A stretch of DNA of 64,000 bases from Thelonectria olida (lineage: Eukaryota; Ascomycota; Sordariomycetes; Hypocreales; Nectriaceae), in assembly GCA_020736575.1 (NCBI GenBank), contig JAGPYM010000015.1, positions 806,001 to 870,000 on the forward strand, given 5' to 3'. The notes beneath the pieces were generated by a model. The model saw nothing but the letters and a program-made list of their open reading frames with translations, ran no database searches and was not told where the DNA came from. The translations under genes and the position numbers were made by a program. Positions within the stretch are counted from its first letter, which is position 1; each line of letters starts with the position of its first letter. Positions 22,861 through 33,881 of the stretch are shown here, piece after piece.

Positions 22861-24240
22861 ATGAGAATCGTGACTCGACAGGCGAGAAGCATGACCCAAT
22901 CGCGAACAGCAGCCGAGCGCAATCAGGCGCCGCCGCGGAGAAAGTCATGTCTCGGCTGCGTCAGAGCCAAGCGGCGGTGCGACCTTGGCCAACCAGCCTG
23001 CCAGAGATGCGCGCAGCAAAACAGGCAATGCCGTTACCATTATTCCGACGAGCCGCGAAGATTGGGTCGACGCTCTGCGGGACAGTCGGCCAGACAAGGA
23101 CCTCTGTCACAAGCACTGCAAGGTAGAAATGTCTCTCAACTCGGCAGTGACATGACGGTCCCACTGCAAATCGAGGGTGTCTTCAATTTTTCACAGCATG
23201 ATGGACTTGATGACCTCCTCAATATCGACACGGAACCTTTCTTAGACCCCTCAAGTTTCGTGTTTGGCTGTTCAGATGTAGACAACACTGGAGTGTTTGA
23301 ACCAGACCGCACAGTCTCGGCAACCCTCAACCTCATCCCACCCCCTCCGAAGCAACCATCATCATGGCCCGAAACAATGTCGCGGACAATGGTGGCACTG
23401 CGCTTCCAGTACGCCATGGACGAAATCATTCGGGCGCCCTTCCGCATGGCCCATGAGAACGCAACCCCGTGGTGCCACCCCCAGGTCTACAGCGACGACA
23501 TGCCGCGAAGCATGCAAGACGCCCAGGCTTGTTGTGCGCTCTACTCGGCCAAGAACCCACGCAATTCCTCGGCTGTCCTGCGCACCATAGATGCCCGGGC
23601 TAATGAGCTCATCTCCACTGAGCTGCCGCCATCAGCGAGTGCCCTAGAAGTCCTGGCTCGCTCCCAAGCTCTTTTGCTGTACCAGATCATGCGTCTCTTT
23701 GACAACGACGTCTCAACACGAGCCGCCGCAGAACAAGCCATGCCACGACTCGAGGCAGCTACGCTAGAGCTGCTTCAGCATATGGTGCCCCGCGGTAGCA
23801 TAGAAAACGGCCAGCCGCGTGCTGAGGAAGCCTTCGAGCCTGCCGACCTTCCCCTGTACCCACTGTCGGCGACACAGGAGTTCTGGTCCTCGTGGACCCT
23901 GCATGAGTCTATACGACGCACAGCCGTCATTGCCATCTTTGTAACCCAGCTCTATGCCAGGCTCCACCCCCTGCCACAGCTTGTCGTGTGCGACCGACGC
24001 ATGTGTAGCGCCTATGCGTGGACGGGGTCTGCACACCTGTGGCGGGCGGAGGACGCAGTCGATTTTGCCGAGGCGTGGCGCCAGCGGAAGCACTACGTCG
24101 TTACCGTTTCGAACCTAGCTGGCTTGCTGGATGAGGCGGAGGAGGACGATATTGATGTATATGGTAGGATGTTGTTGACAGCGTTGGTGGGAGTAAAGGA
24201 AATGAAGGGCTGGTTTGCTAGTAAGGGCGGGATGTTGTAA
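22861..24240 (+). CDS. Zn2Cys6 (Gal4-type) transcription factor
   Basis: A single exon of 459 aa from ATG 22861; alternative in-frame ATGs are 22720 and 22891. The binuclear zinc cluster lies near the N terminus: CLGCVRAKRRC, DLGQPAC and QRCAQQNRQC, spacing Cx2Cx6Cx6Cx2Cx6C. A basic linker follows (RRLGRRSAGQSARQG). The rest lacks the standard fungal_trans signature and resembles the shorter regulators found in secondary-metabolism or pathway-specific clusters, with a helical C-terminal region (about 230-459). It should act in the nucleus as a DNA-binding regulator. The likely first target is the divergent NmrA-like gene, by position only. Confidence 0.87.
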   Translation: MRIVTRQARSMTQSRTAAERNQAPPRRKSCLGCVRAKRRCDLGQPACQRCAQQNRQCRYHYSDEPRRLGRRSAGQSARQGPLSQALQGRNVSQLGSDMTVPLQIEGVFNFSQHDGLDDLLNIDTEPFLDPSSFVFGCSDVDNTGVFEPDRTVSATLNLIPPPPKQPSSWPETMSRTMVALRFQYAMDEIIRAPFRMAHENATPWCHPQVYSDDMPRSMQDAQACCALYSAKNPRNSSAVLRTIDARANELISTELPPSASALEVLARSQALLLYQIMRLFDNDVSTRAAAEQAMPRLEAATLELLQHMVPRGSIENGQPRAEEAFEPADLPLYPLSATQEFWSSWTLHESIRRTAVIAIFVTQLYARLHPLPQLVVCDRRMCSAYAWTGSAHLWRAEDAVDFAEAWRQRKHYVVTVSNLAGLLDEAEEDDIDVYGRMLLTALVGVKEMKGWFASKGGML

Positions 24241-24682
24241 TTAAGTAGATTGCTGAAGTAGAGGTCTGTTGGAACAAGAGATCTAATACTCTTATCCTTA
24301 CTCCCGTCGAGGCCTGGCTGCTGCTATGCCGTTTGAGGGTAGTGAACTGATGCTCTGACCGAGGATTATACCAATACTCAACTTGAGACGTTACGACTCC
24401 TGTCTGCTTCCGAAGAGATGCTACACGTGTATGCCACGGCCATAAAAGTGCTGTCACGGACTGTGTGAGAGGAGGGCGCGGCTTCTGCCGCAAGATAATT
24501 CCATCATTACTCGGGCGGATACATCAACCGACGGTAGTTAGCACTGAGCCAGGGTAGCGGCCGTACCATTTCTTCATCCCAGTATAGCGGCGAAGACAAA
24601 TCAAGGTAGGGAGAGTGCTAGCTTTAAGTGAAGAACGAGAGTGTTTTAGATCCGGCTTCCACAAAGCCCACTATGTCTATCC
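24241..24682. other. Intergenic spacer between convergent genes
   Basis: About 440 bp between the Zn2Cys6 regulator and the NACHT gene. No supported feature. Confidence 0.5.
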
Positions 24683-27600
24683 CTACGATTTATCCCGTCC
24701 TCCTAGATATGTCGTTAATCTCTTCCACCGAGATCGAGAGGAGCCAGATGGACGGGATCTCTCCTCCCTGATTCGCTCCATATCTTGCAACAGCTTTGGT
24801 GAATAGTCTTCTCCTAAAATTGCGCGAAAGATTTGGTGAAAGCCCATCCCCTTTCCATTGAAAACCAATGTGATATCCTGATCCGCGCCAGCGATGAGAA
24901 GCAGTTTTATTGCATCGTCCCACTTACACTGCTTGGCAAGCCCGGGAGTTGTTGTGGTTCTCGGCAAGCACAAACGGAGAAAAGCGCCCCAAACGGTGCC
25001 ATCATGAAACTTTTCGTTTGGGTCAAGTCTTAAGCCAAGCAAAAGTCCGAGCAAGGTAATATCAATCGGGTACATGTCGGTCGGCACTCTTCCGAGCACG
25101 GCTTCGCTGGGACGGAGCACGTAGTCAAGGTACGGCCGGCCTTGCTTGATGTTAAACAAGTCCGGCTTGGTGTTGGCGACCTTTTCCACAAAAGGAACCA
25201 GTCGGTATTCTATCGCCAGCGCGAGGAAGGTTTTGTGTCCATATTCAAACGACTCAACAGGAATTGTGTTGTTTGTCCAATGGAACACTGCATGTGCTGT
25301 GTCGAGCAGAGTGTTGACACGATCCAGCTCATCCAGAATTCGAGTGTCCAGTTTCCCTTCTCTTCGCCCGCATTCTTGGGCGTAAAGCAGGATGTCTCTT
25401 GTCAAATGAGCCAACGTTTTTTCAAGAATTTCGGGGCGGGTTCCTGGCAGCTGCTTGATCAGAGCCAGTAAGCTGTGACAAATCAATTCTTCGGCATGGA
25501 TACTCGGTGCCCATAGATATAATTGATTGGCGTTGGCCAAGAAGTCTCTCGCGCTTGCGTGCACAAACGCAACTTTTTTGGGAAATACAATATCTGAATC
25601 ATCTGTTTGAACCTCAAGGAGCCCCCCACCATGACTATTGATTCTGCGCTCTATGGTTTTTCGACGAGGTTCTTTCTTCCACTGTTCAATGTCGAGAGAG
25701 ATTTGCATGTGAAGAACGAAGTCGGGCTCCTGAAGATGCCTTTCGGCTGCTTCAAAAATCTCGACGGGAAGAGGCCGGATGGATGCGAGTTGAATTTGAA
25801 GATAACACGCGGCGGAAGCTCGATATACAGGAGCAATTTGGTGCATGGCACGCTCAAACATTGGCATGAGATCCGGTAGGAATACGTCTAATCGCCTCTG
25901 TAGGTAGAAAGAAGGATTGCCATTTTCCATGCGCCTGATGACCTCTTGAACAGCGAGATAGGCATAGTAAAAGATACCCTGTGCCCTCTCCACGATTTGT
26001 GAGATGATTAAAGTTGCATTTTTCGGGTCGTGCTCGATCAAGAAAGTCAGAGAGTCTGCGGCATATCTTTCCATGTCGGGACGCGTAAAATCTTGCAACT
26101 TGATTGTTGGACAATGTTGGAAGTGGTCCTCAATTTGATTGATTGGCCTGCTCGATGTGCAGATTTTGACTGTAGTATTTAATGCCAGGCGGCTCAGGGA
26201 ATCGAGCAAGACGTTGAAATGGCCTCCGTTTGCATCTAGGCCGTCGATGAAGAAGCAGAATGTTGTGCTCGATAAGCTATACTCGATGATCGCGTCCAAC
26301 GCTCGAGTGAGATCTTCGAGATTCCACGGTTCCTTAGTTTGGTGGACGCGCCCCCAGACTGGCTTCACCGGCTCAATAAGATCTGGGAGCCGGGTGAGGA
26401 CTTGAGCGATAATCCTGCGTAACATCCCTTCATGTGACTTTTGCCCTTGGCGCGCATCGGACCAAAAGTAATAGCTTGCTGTTACCAGTTTTTTCGGGCC
26501 TGCCCAAGTACGGAGAGCCGCTTCTGTCCTTGGGTGGTGGGCGATATACTTCATTAACGTCGACTTCCCTGATCCCATTTTCCCGTTCAACCAGAAAATT
26601 TCGTTCCCTGTTTTTAACCAGGGGACAAATGGAATGTCTGGGGCCTCAAATATCCACCTAAACGTACTTGTATGGGCCTGCGGGATGGCTTTGTATCGAT
26701 CGACCATACCTCCAAATGAAAGGCTTTCGAGAATATCGTGCATTTCTGCATAATTATCGATTGAAATTAGCGTTGACGTGAAATAAAGTCTAGGAGAGAA
26801 GAGCTGACCTGGATAAAAAGAAATTGGCTTTTCTGGGGCTCTCAGAATGTCTTCGTGACGATTGGTGTCGGCAATTGTTCGAATCAGCTCAAACTGATAA
26901 TCCTCGAGAGAATCCTGTAGGAGACTAACGTCCTTCTCCTCTTGGAAATTCACATCTGTGAGCAGGTCAACGCAGATGTTGTTCAATACCAAGAGTATAC
27001 TCTCAAGATCCACATCCGCCAATCGATCGTCGTTGTCTCGGAACATCGCGCTTAGAGTTTCCAGGGCATGTTTGAGTTCCTGGAGAACAGTAAACAGCGA
27101 TGAGATGTGTTTGTGGCGCGTGGTGAAATTTCGCATCTCTGAAAGCGCATCCGTTATGAGCGTTGCAACATCCCGACTGTCATACCAAGACATCATGTTT
27201 TGGGTGCGGTTGTCATCATCTGGAGAAGCCTGGAAGGTGATTGCACGCTTACTGGTTGAGTTCGAAACGCAGCAAGATGCTTCAGACTTGTTAAACTGAA
27301 CAATGTCCCAAGGCAAAGATTGGAGTGCAAACTCATGAAGGTGGTTTGCGATATGATCGTCTTGTTCCAGCTGAACAAAGCCAATCTCTGCTGAACCAAC
27401 GGGAGAAGCCATTTCACCGGGGTTATCGTCCTCGCTCAGTATTGTCAAGCCCAATTTGTTCTGGCAAAGCGGACACTGCACCTGTTGGATGCCAGCTGCT
27501 CTCTTGCTAGCCTCAAACCGCATTTCGAAGTCTGGATGCTCAGGGTCCATCTGGTGTACTTCTAGCATGTGGCCGACCCAGTCGCTAGGCTCATCGAAAA

Positions 27601-29212
27601 TAGACATTTTCTGATCGTGCTGAATTGGTTGTTTGCTGCACAAGGTACAGGCCCACTGGATGAGGGCATGGTGGTTTGCCATATGCGACATTCACTCGTA
27701 AGTCGATGTGTACATTTCATCTGGATGCGGGCAATCGTCGAAAACGCATACGTATGGATTGAGGTCCTGCGCAACATGGGCCCTTCCATTTGTCAGCGGC
27801 ATTTCCAGTCATGCATAACTGCTTTCATCTTCCTCTTACATACCTCCATCTCTTCTTTTGATTATAATCCTCTGGCAGAATCTCTGGGCAAAGTGGACAC
27901 TCAAAAGGCCCGTCATCGCCCGGGCACTTGGGATAATCAAGGTGCTCAATCCTTGCCGACATCCTTGTAGCTGCTGATTTTGTACTTTTCGACACGGCCG
28001 CCATGGCGCCACCAATTGTAAAATTGGACCCGAGAGCTGTGGAGGACTGTGCGACGGAGTCATTTTGATCGGCCTTTTCCTTCCCTTTCCTGGAGACAGG
28101 GAGCAAAGGTGGAGGCAGATCGGTGGCCTGTTGTCGATTTGGCGATGCAGAATCGTCAGTAGCCCATGTTGCTATAGTTGTCTTCTTTTCCATCTTGTCG
28201 AGAGCTGTAGACTTGTCTTGTACCTCTTGGGTTTGGCCCCCCGTCTTACGAGCCCGGCCAGCGTGCAGAAACCTGTTCCTTCTCGTAACATTCGCATCGA
28301 TGAGGCGTCGCTGAACTGGCGTCAGGCGGGCTTTGTCTTTGAGAAAGGCTCGGATGACGATCATGACTTTGGTTTGAAGTAAGATGTCGTAGCCTAGCAG
28401 ACCCTGCGTCCCTCCGGCGTGGATATCTTGTTGCATTCTGTGTATCAAGTGTTGTTGGTAGCCACGACACAGTACAACCTTAGTAAGAAACCTCCGGAAT
28501 CTTTCGTGTTCGCCAATTCTGCTATCGTTGAGAGCTGTATTTTCTCCCACTCTATGCCTTAAAAGCTGGTATTCCTCTTCAGCCCTCTCGAGGGCATCAT
28601 CTGCTCGTTTGTTCCGAAATTTTAGTCCCGATCGCTTGATTGCAGTGTGAATTCTGAGAAGAATGTCGATATTGGTCTCTATGTAGTACCTTTGCTCCAT
28701 GTATAGATCCAGACACGGCTCAGCTTCCCCGAGAAAAGCAGAAGGGCTGGATCTTCCCTCCCACTGGGAAGATTCCGAGTCCGGGTCTGAGTCCGAGTAT
28801 GGAGAATGGGCTCTGTTTGGATGATCGAGCGGAGGAAGATCCGGGCTAGAAGGTTCACTGGCCATTGATAAAGCTCCGTTTGAGTCTACATACGAGGCTC
28901 ATCAGTGACTGTGAACGAGAAAGGGGATGGCGAGTACCTGGACTTACGAATCTCAGCACACTCGGACAGTGCGCTATTGATGCCGTCCAAGAGGCCTGCA
29001 ACAACATCTTTGACATCTGGACGAAGACTCAGTCGGTGATCAAGGGATGAGATATTAGTCTTGTCGGCGTTGAGACCAGAAGTCCACCAGTTGAACTCTG
29101 CAGATTTCTGCTCAAGCCAGTCGTTTTCTGACAGCTCTGGGATGTCAAGACATGACTGAAACAGGTCCTGGGATTCCTTGACAATCTGGCTGAGGCTTGT
29201 TTCGGGATCCAT
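24683..29212 (-). pseudogene. NACHT-domain NLR-like receptor with N-terminal zinc-finger-like segment, interrupted by one in-frame TGA
   Basis: Three exons (29212-28948, 28885-27844, 27782-24683) join in frame across two GT-AG introns to a 1,468-codon frame. Residues 1-95 are a helical N-terminal segment. About 95-410 is a charged helical region. About 410-515 is a Cys/His-rich zinc-finger-like segment (FECPLCPEIL, YVCVFDDCPHPDEM, WACTLCSKQP). The NACHT ATPase follows, with Walker A WLNGKMGSGKST (Lys about 842) and Walker B FCFFIDGLDAN (about 945-955); the rest is helical, with no clear repeats. The single defect is TGA at 27694-27692 (codon 466), at a place where the flanking protein (TSTYE before, MSHMANHH after) is plainly coding and a Trp would fit. 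No intron of normal size removes it without breaking the frame. So the gene gives either a 465-aa N-terminal piece or, by internal initiation at 27691, a 1,002-aa NACHT protein, or the stop is a strain allele or sequencing error. It is divergent from the gasdermin-like gene 250 bp away. Confidence 0.8.
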
Positions 29213-29463
29213 GACGGTTGCAGTACGTCAAAAGTCATCGTCTCAGGCTGAAATGGGTGAGTGAGATCCTGAGGCTGCCGTGACTGGATGAGGTGGTGAG
29301 TACGTGTCGAGGACGTAAGCATGCGTGCCTGAGGCGTGATGTTGGTGAGGGGTAGACTAAGGAACTTGGAAGGCATCCCCCGTTCGGGCCGTCCCTTCTT
29401 CTATCACAAGAGTTAGACTACCCGATAAGCCCACACGTCCTTCGGCAAAAAGCGACCAAAAAA
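29213..29463. promoter_or_regulatory. Short divergent promoter between NACHT receptor and gasdermin-like gene
   Basis: Only 251 bp separate the two start codons, so the promoters must overlap. No obvious TATA box. The right edge contains an A-rich run (caaaaaaatg) immediately before the gasdermin-like ATG. Co-expression of the two genes would follow naturally. Confidence 0.5.
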
Positions 29464-30407
29464 ATGAATAAATGCTGGTTTGTTTTGGAACAGTCCATTT
29501 TTTCTCCCCCAGAATACACACGGCCGAGGCGGGCTCGTGGTGAAGCAAATGGGCCGCTTCGCCTGGGAGACATCGTCCCTAGCCCAACGGATCTCTATCC
29601 CATCATCACCCAAAATGCCCCTTTGCCGACATTCCCGGCTGATATGCGAATCTGGGATGCACCTTTCGGCGATTTCCAGTGGGAGGCATCCTCTGGCTCT
29701 GGTATTGACGTCTCAGCTGGAGGTGGCGCTCCTATTGCTACAGCTGCCGGAATCACAGTTGATGCAGGCGTTAGGGCTACATTTCAGAAAACCATGAAAA
29801 GTTGGGCAAACTTTGAGAAGATGGACATTGAGTTCATGCAACCGAGCACAAGCTACATCGACCAAGTTCTGGCCACCGACGCGGTCCAGGCTTGGATTAA
29901 CCAGTACAAGGAGCCCATCACGAACAAATGGTCGGTCTTTGTCGTGACTGGATTGATGATCGCTCGCGGGGGTTCTGTAGGTCATTCGGATTCGAAATCA
30001 CGGACCTTGGGGACCAATGCCCAGACGTAAGTCAAGATTCCATGCTTTGTTGACAAGTTGAGACGGAGAGATTCCAATGATTAATTCCGACCAAAAGTGA
30101 TATTTCGGGAGTCGCCAACGCCCATTTTGACATTTCTCGTTCGCGTGACCACGAGAACTCATTATCCTTGAGTCTCACCACCGATCGCATATGGGCTATT
30201 CGATTCGCGAAAATTCACAAAGGTTTCCTTAGTTCTAGATGGAAACAAAGCGAAGCCACCGTCGGAGCAACCTTGGATGGCGAGGAAGAGGTTGAGGAAA
30301 AAGTCGAGGATGTCCTAGTCGATGAGGGGTTGAATCAGTTTGAGACTGTAACCGCTGGAAACGAGAAGGAGCAAGTGATGTTTGTCATTAGAAATGAGCC
30401 GGGCTAA
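29464..30407 (+). CDS. Fungal gasdermin-like protein (HET-Q1/RCD-1 type)
   Basis: Two exons, 29464-30026 and 30098-30407, across a 71-bp GT-AG intron; 290 aa. I assign it to the fungal gasdermin-like family from the pattern of conserved segments: NAPLPTFPADM then WDAPFGDFQWE near residues 50-75, VFVVTGLMIARGG (about 157-170), and IWAIRFAKIHKGFLSS (about 219-234). The region between has alternating hydrophobic/polar residues as in the beta-rich pore-forming domain. An acidic linker (about 248-262) and a short C-terminal tail follow; in the family, proteolytic removal of the C-terminal segment releases a membrane-permeabilising form that causes cell death. It lies between a NACHT receptor gene and an S8 protease gene, the context known for this family. 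The first about 35 residues are uncertain: a polypyrimidine tract with CAG near 29496-29513 could be a splice acceptor from an upstream exon. Confidence 0.82.
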
Positions 30408-30697
30408 GAGAGCTTGTAGATAGCAGTCCATATCTACCAATATTGTAAAGCCCAAATACAGCGAGTTTTTTTACCAGGCCTACATTAAAATCCTAAAAAG
30501 CAAAAAGTTTTTAAAAGAAGCCAATTAGTAGTCAGATAGCTTTTATAATAAAATAAATAAAATAAACAAAATAAAACGTTGGTAAAAAAAAGTGTCACGT
30601 GAGGAGGGGGTGCGGCTGAGCCAAGGCGCCATGTCAGGACAACCATTTCGCATTCGCAATAATCTTCAACCGTTCCTCGATGTGATGGCCAGCCACG

Positions 30698-33600
30698 ATG
30701 CGTACTGGAACACCTCCTGACTTTCAGAGAAGAGTAAATGCATCCCACCTGGAGAACATCCGAAAGGATACATGCATCGTGTCATTCGCCGTGGAGAGCA
30801 TCGAGCTTGTGGAGAAAATTATCCAGGCTGTGAAGGCTGACAAAAATCACAAAATCCCCTCACATGCCGCGAATTTCTGCAGGACCCTGACTGGGCTACT
30901 CTCGTTGGCCAAGTCAGGAATTCAAGACCAGCAACAAACGGATAACAAACCAAGCAACACAGTCGCAGATCTCCTAGACCAACTTGAGTGGATATGTAGT
31001 GTAAGAGTACCATGTCAAGTCTTGAGTTACCCGTGCTGATCATACTCGTGGCTAGTATCAGTCTGACAAATCCTCCAGTCGCAACAAGACAGTGGCTAAC
31101 CGATGGCCAACATTGAAAAACTTGAGAACAGCTGAACAGCGAGATGCTGCATGCAACTGTCTACGCAAGTTTTCGTCTAAGTCAAGTTTCACGTCCCGTA
31201 AAGACATTCTGGAACAACTCAAACATGGGCTTCCAGCTCAGAATCCACACGTGGAAGCTAGTCCTCCACCTCCAGAACGCGATATAACTTCACCTGTCGC
31301 ACGGTCCAGAATACTCGACGAGGATATCCGGGATGAAACGGAGACTCTCCTTGGCGTTCTTCGTGCTTATCGCTCATGTAACCGCACAGGATCTCTTGGA
31401 AACATCACCGCTAAGATCCGAATTAGTGGCTGCGCGAGAACCCCAAACTCGTCAGCTGAGTTCGGCATTCTTTTTCTCGGCCACCCTCATGCTCAAAATT
31501 GCCGCTGGAAAGAGGCCTGCATACGAATATCTACCGGAAAATCCTGTGCTCGTCGATCAGATCTGCCTATTGGAGGCAAACCCAAAGGAGTGTAAGATTA
31601 ATATTTAGCAGTTATCATTTCCTGGATTCCAGTCTAATCATCACAGACGGTTCGTTGGAGACGTCCAAACCCAGTCATCCTTGGACTTGCCCCAGCTGAT
31701 CCCCATCACTCGGAACGAATTCTGCGATCGAGTCAGTAAGCGAGATCAAGCACAGCTCAGCCTCTCTGCTCAAGATGGGCAATTTGTCTTTCAAAAAAAG
31801 CTCGACACTAGCCGAGAATGGCTTCCAGACCACCAAGCCATATCTTTAAGAGACTTGATCGGTATCGAAAAGAGTGGCATCACCCCGAAAATGAAGACTG
31901 TACTCGCACATCTGTTGGCAAAGGCTGTCTGGCAATTCTACGACTCCGAGATTCTGGGGAAAAGACTAACAAAGAATGAAGTTTACTTCCTCTTTGAGCG
32001 TCGTGGTACTGTTCGCGGAATATATACCGACGAACCCATGGTAAAGACCCATGTCTGGACGGAGCCCACTGATTCAAGACATGGAGAGGATGAGGGAACC
32101 CACGATATGCCCAAAGTCTTAGCTCTTGGCATCATGTTGCTAGAACTTGAGACAAACAAGTTCATTGAAGAATACAGAGATGACCTTGACCCCGGAAGTG
32201 TACTTGACGCTGACACGGACTACAAGATTGCTAAGCGACTTGTTGATAGCGAAGAAAGTTGCAACGTCCTTGATGACCTGCCCAAAATCTCGCCGCTGAG
32301 GACGGTTCTTCCGCTTTGCATCAACGCAGGAGAGCTTCAAAACAGATTCGACATCCTAGCCAGTGCTCAAAAACAGACCTTTACGCCCGTCTGGATATCT
32401 CGATCAGATGGGTTAAGGGCCACAATCTTCACCGAGATAGTAAAACCACTAGAGGACTCGCTTACACTCTATACCAACCTCCAGAACATAAAGGCGCTTC
32501 GAAAGCTGGCTTTTGATCCGACATCACCAAGACCAAATCGACAGGGTATGGTAGCACTAGCCGAACAGATTCACCCACAACGGAGTACGTTGCAAACGTC
32601 AACCAGAGACAGCATGGACAAGTCTAAAGAGTAGGTTCACCAACACACCGGGAAAATGGACACAAGTTGATCGATATTTGATAGGTTACGCGAGCTCTCT
32701 AGAGGGTGGTTCCGAGATTTTGATCGACTAAAACAATTTTTGTGTCCTCAAGGCGCCGAACGTGGCCCAGGGTATAGGCAAGTGAAGATTGCCGTTTTGG
32801 ATACAGGGATAAACGCCGACGACTACGAATATTATTCTGACATTGAGGTGATTGGGGGTTATCGGGACTTTGTTGACCGTGCCAACTGTGAAACGAGGCA
32901 AGACAAAACAGGACACGGCTCTATTGCTGCATCTCTCCTGGTCAAGGTTTGCCCAGATGGAATTCTCTATATAGCCAGAGTTTTGGAGGGAGAGAACGCG
33001 ATAGAGAAAGAGGTGCAAAATGTGGTAGACGTATGTATTCTTTCCGGCCAACCTCCTACGCTGGTTGGACAGCAGCCACTGACATTATACAGGCGATCGA
33101 ATGGGCCATCTCGGAGAAAGTTGATATCATTACTATGGCCATTGGCTTTGACGAGCACCAAACTGCTATAGAACAAGCAGTCCGAAAAGCTAGGCTCAGC
33201 GGCATCCTCATCTTCTCGGCTGCCTCCAATAAGCGCAACGCCAGCGAAATCTACTGCCCGGCAAACATCCACGACTGCGTTTTCGGAGTCTTCGTTGCCA
33301 ATTCCCAGAACACAAAAGCCACCGACTTCAACCCCACCATGTCGCTGGATAGCCGGCGAGACAACTTTGCCATTTTTGGGGAGCATGTGGAATGGCAAGA
33401 ATCGCAGCCGCTGGTGAGAGGAGCGTCCTACGCAACATCTATTGCGGCAGGTCTCGTCGCACTTCTCTTGCAGTTCTCTCGACAGGCGCAGGATGGAGAC
33501 CGGTTTATCGACCTGACAAGCCTCAAGGATATGACGCGCATGGCCACGGTTCTCCGCATGATTTCCAAGAAGGATGGCTCGTGTGATTGTATCTGTCCGT

Positions 33601-33734
33601 TGCGTCTTTTGAAAGATGAATACAAAGTGAGAGATTGGGATCTCGTGCACAGAGCCAAGATGAGGAAGAATCAGAGAGATTGGATTCGGGCCAAGATCGA
33701 GCAAGCCCTGGACAGTGTGTATAAACCCAACTAG
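30698..33734 (+). CDS. DUF7580-like / subtilisin-type S8 serine protease fusion (HET-Q2-like)
   Basis: Five exons (30698-31000, 31056-31591, 31647-32630, 32685-33030, 33093-33734), all joins in frame, 936 aa. Residues 1-600 resemble the fungal DUF7580 type: helical start (LVEKIIQAVKA), then FGILFLGHPHAQNCRWKEA, then KGVRFVGDVQ, then a kinase-like-fold segment (LAKAVWQFYDSEILG, and DMPKVLALGIMLLELE). Residues about 640-890 are an S8 peptidase with Asp647 (VAVL-like context, KIAVLDTGIN), His685 (KTGHGS), oxyanion Asn769 (FSAASN) and Ser835 (RGASYATS). No signal peptide, so an intracellular protease. In Podospora, the S8 protein HET-Q2 cleaves the gasdermin HET-Q1; adjacency 290 bp downstream of a gasdermin-like gene, same strand, suggests the same role here. 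The start codon is the weakest part: in-frame ATG 30698 is the first usable one seen. Confidence 0.82.
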
Positions 33735-33881
33735 GAGCCCGATTAATATGACCTTTATCTACTCTTTGTTTAAGTTCCGATAAAATAACTGAGTTATCGT
33801 ACTTCATTGTGACCATAGAATGTTAATATTTAGGTCACATATAACCTATACCGTACGTCAAGACAGATACCGAGCAACTCT

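Noticed and set aside
31333..31608. Alternative frame with a signal-like start inside the protease gene
   Set aside because: The other frame carries the DUF7580-type FGILFLGHPHAQNCRWKEA segment and splices in frame to both neighbours; this one is a shadow.
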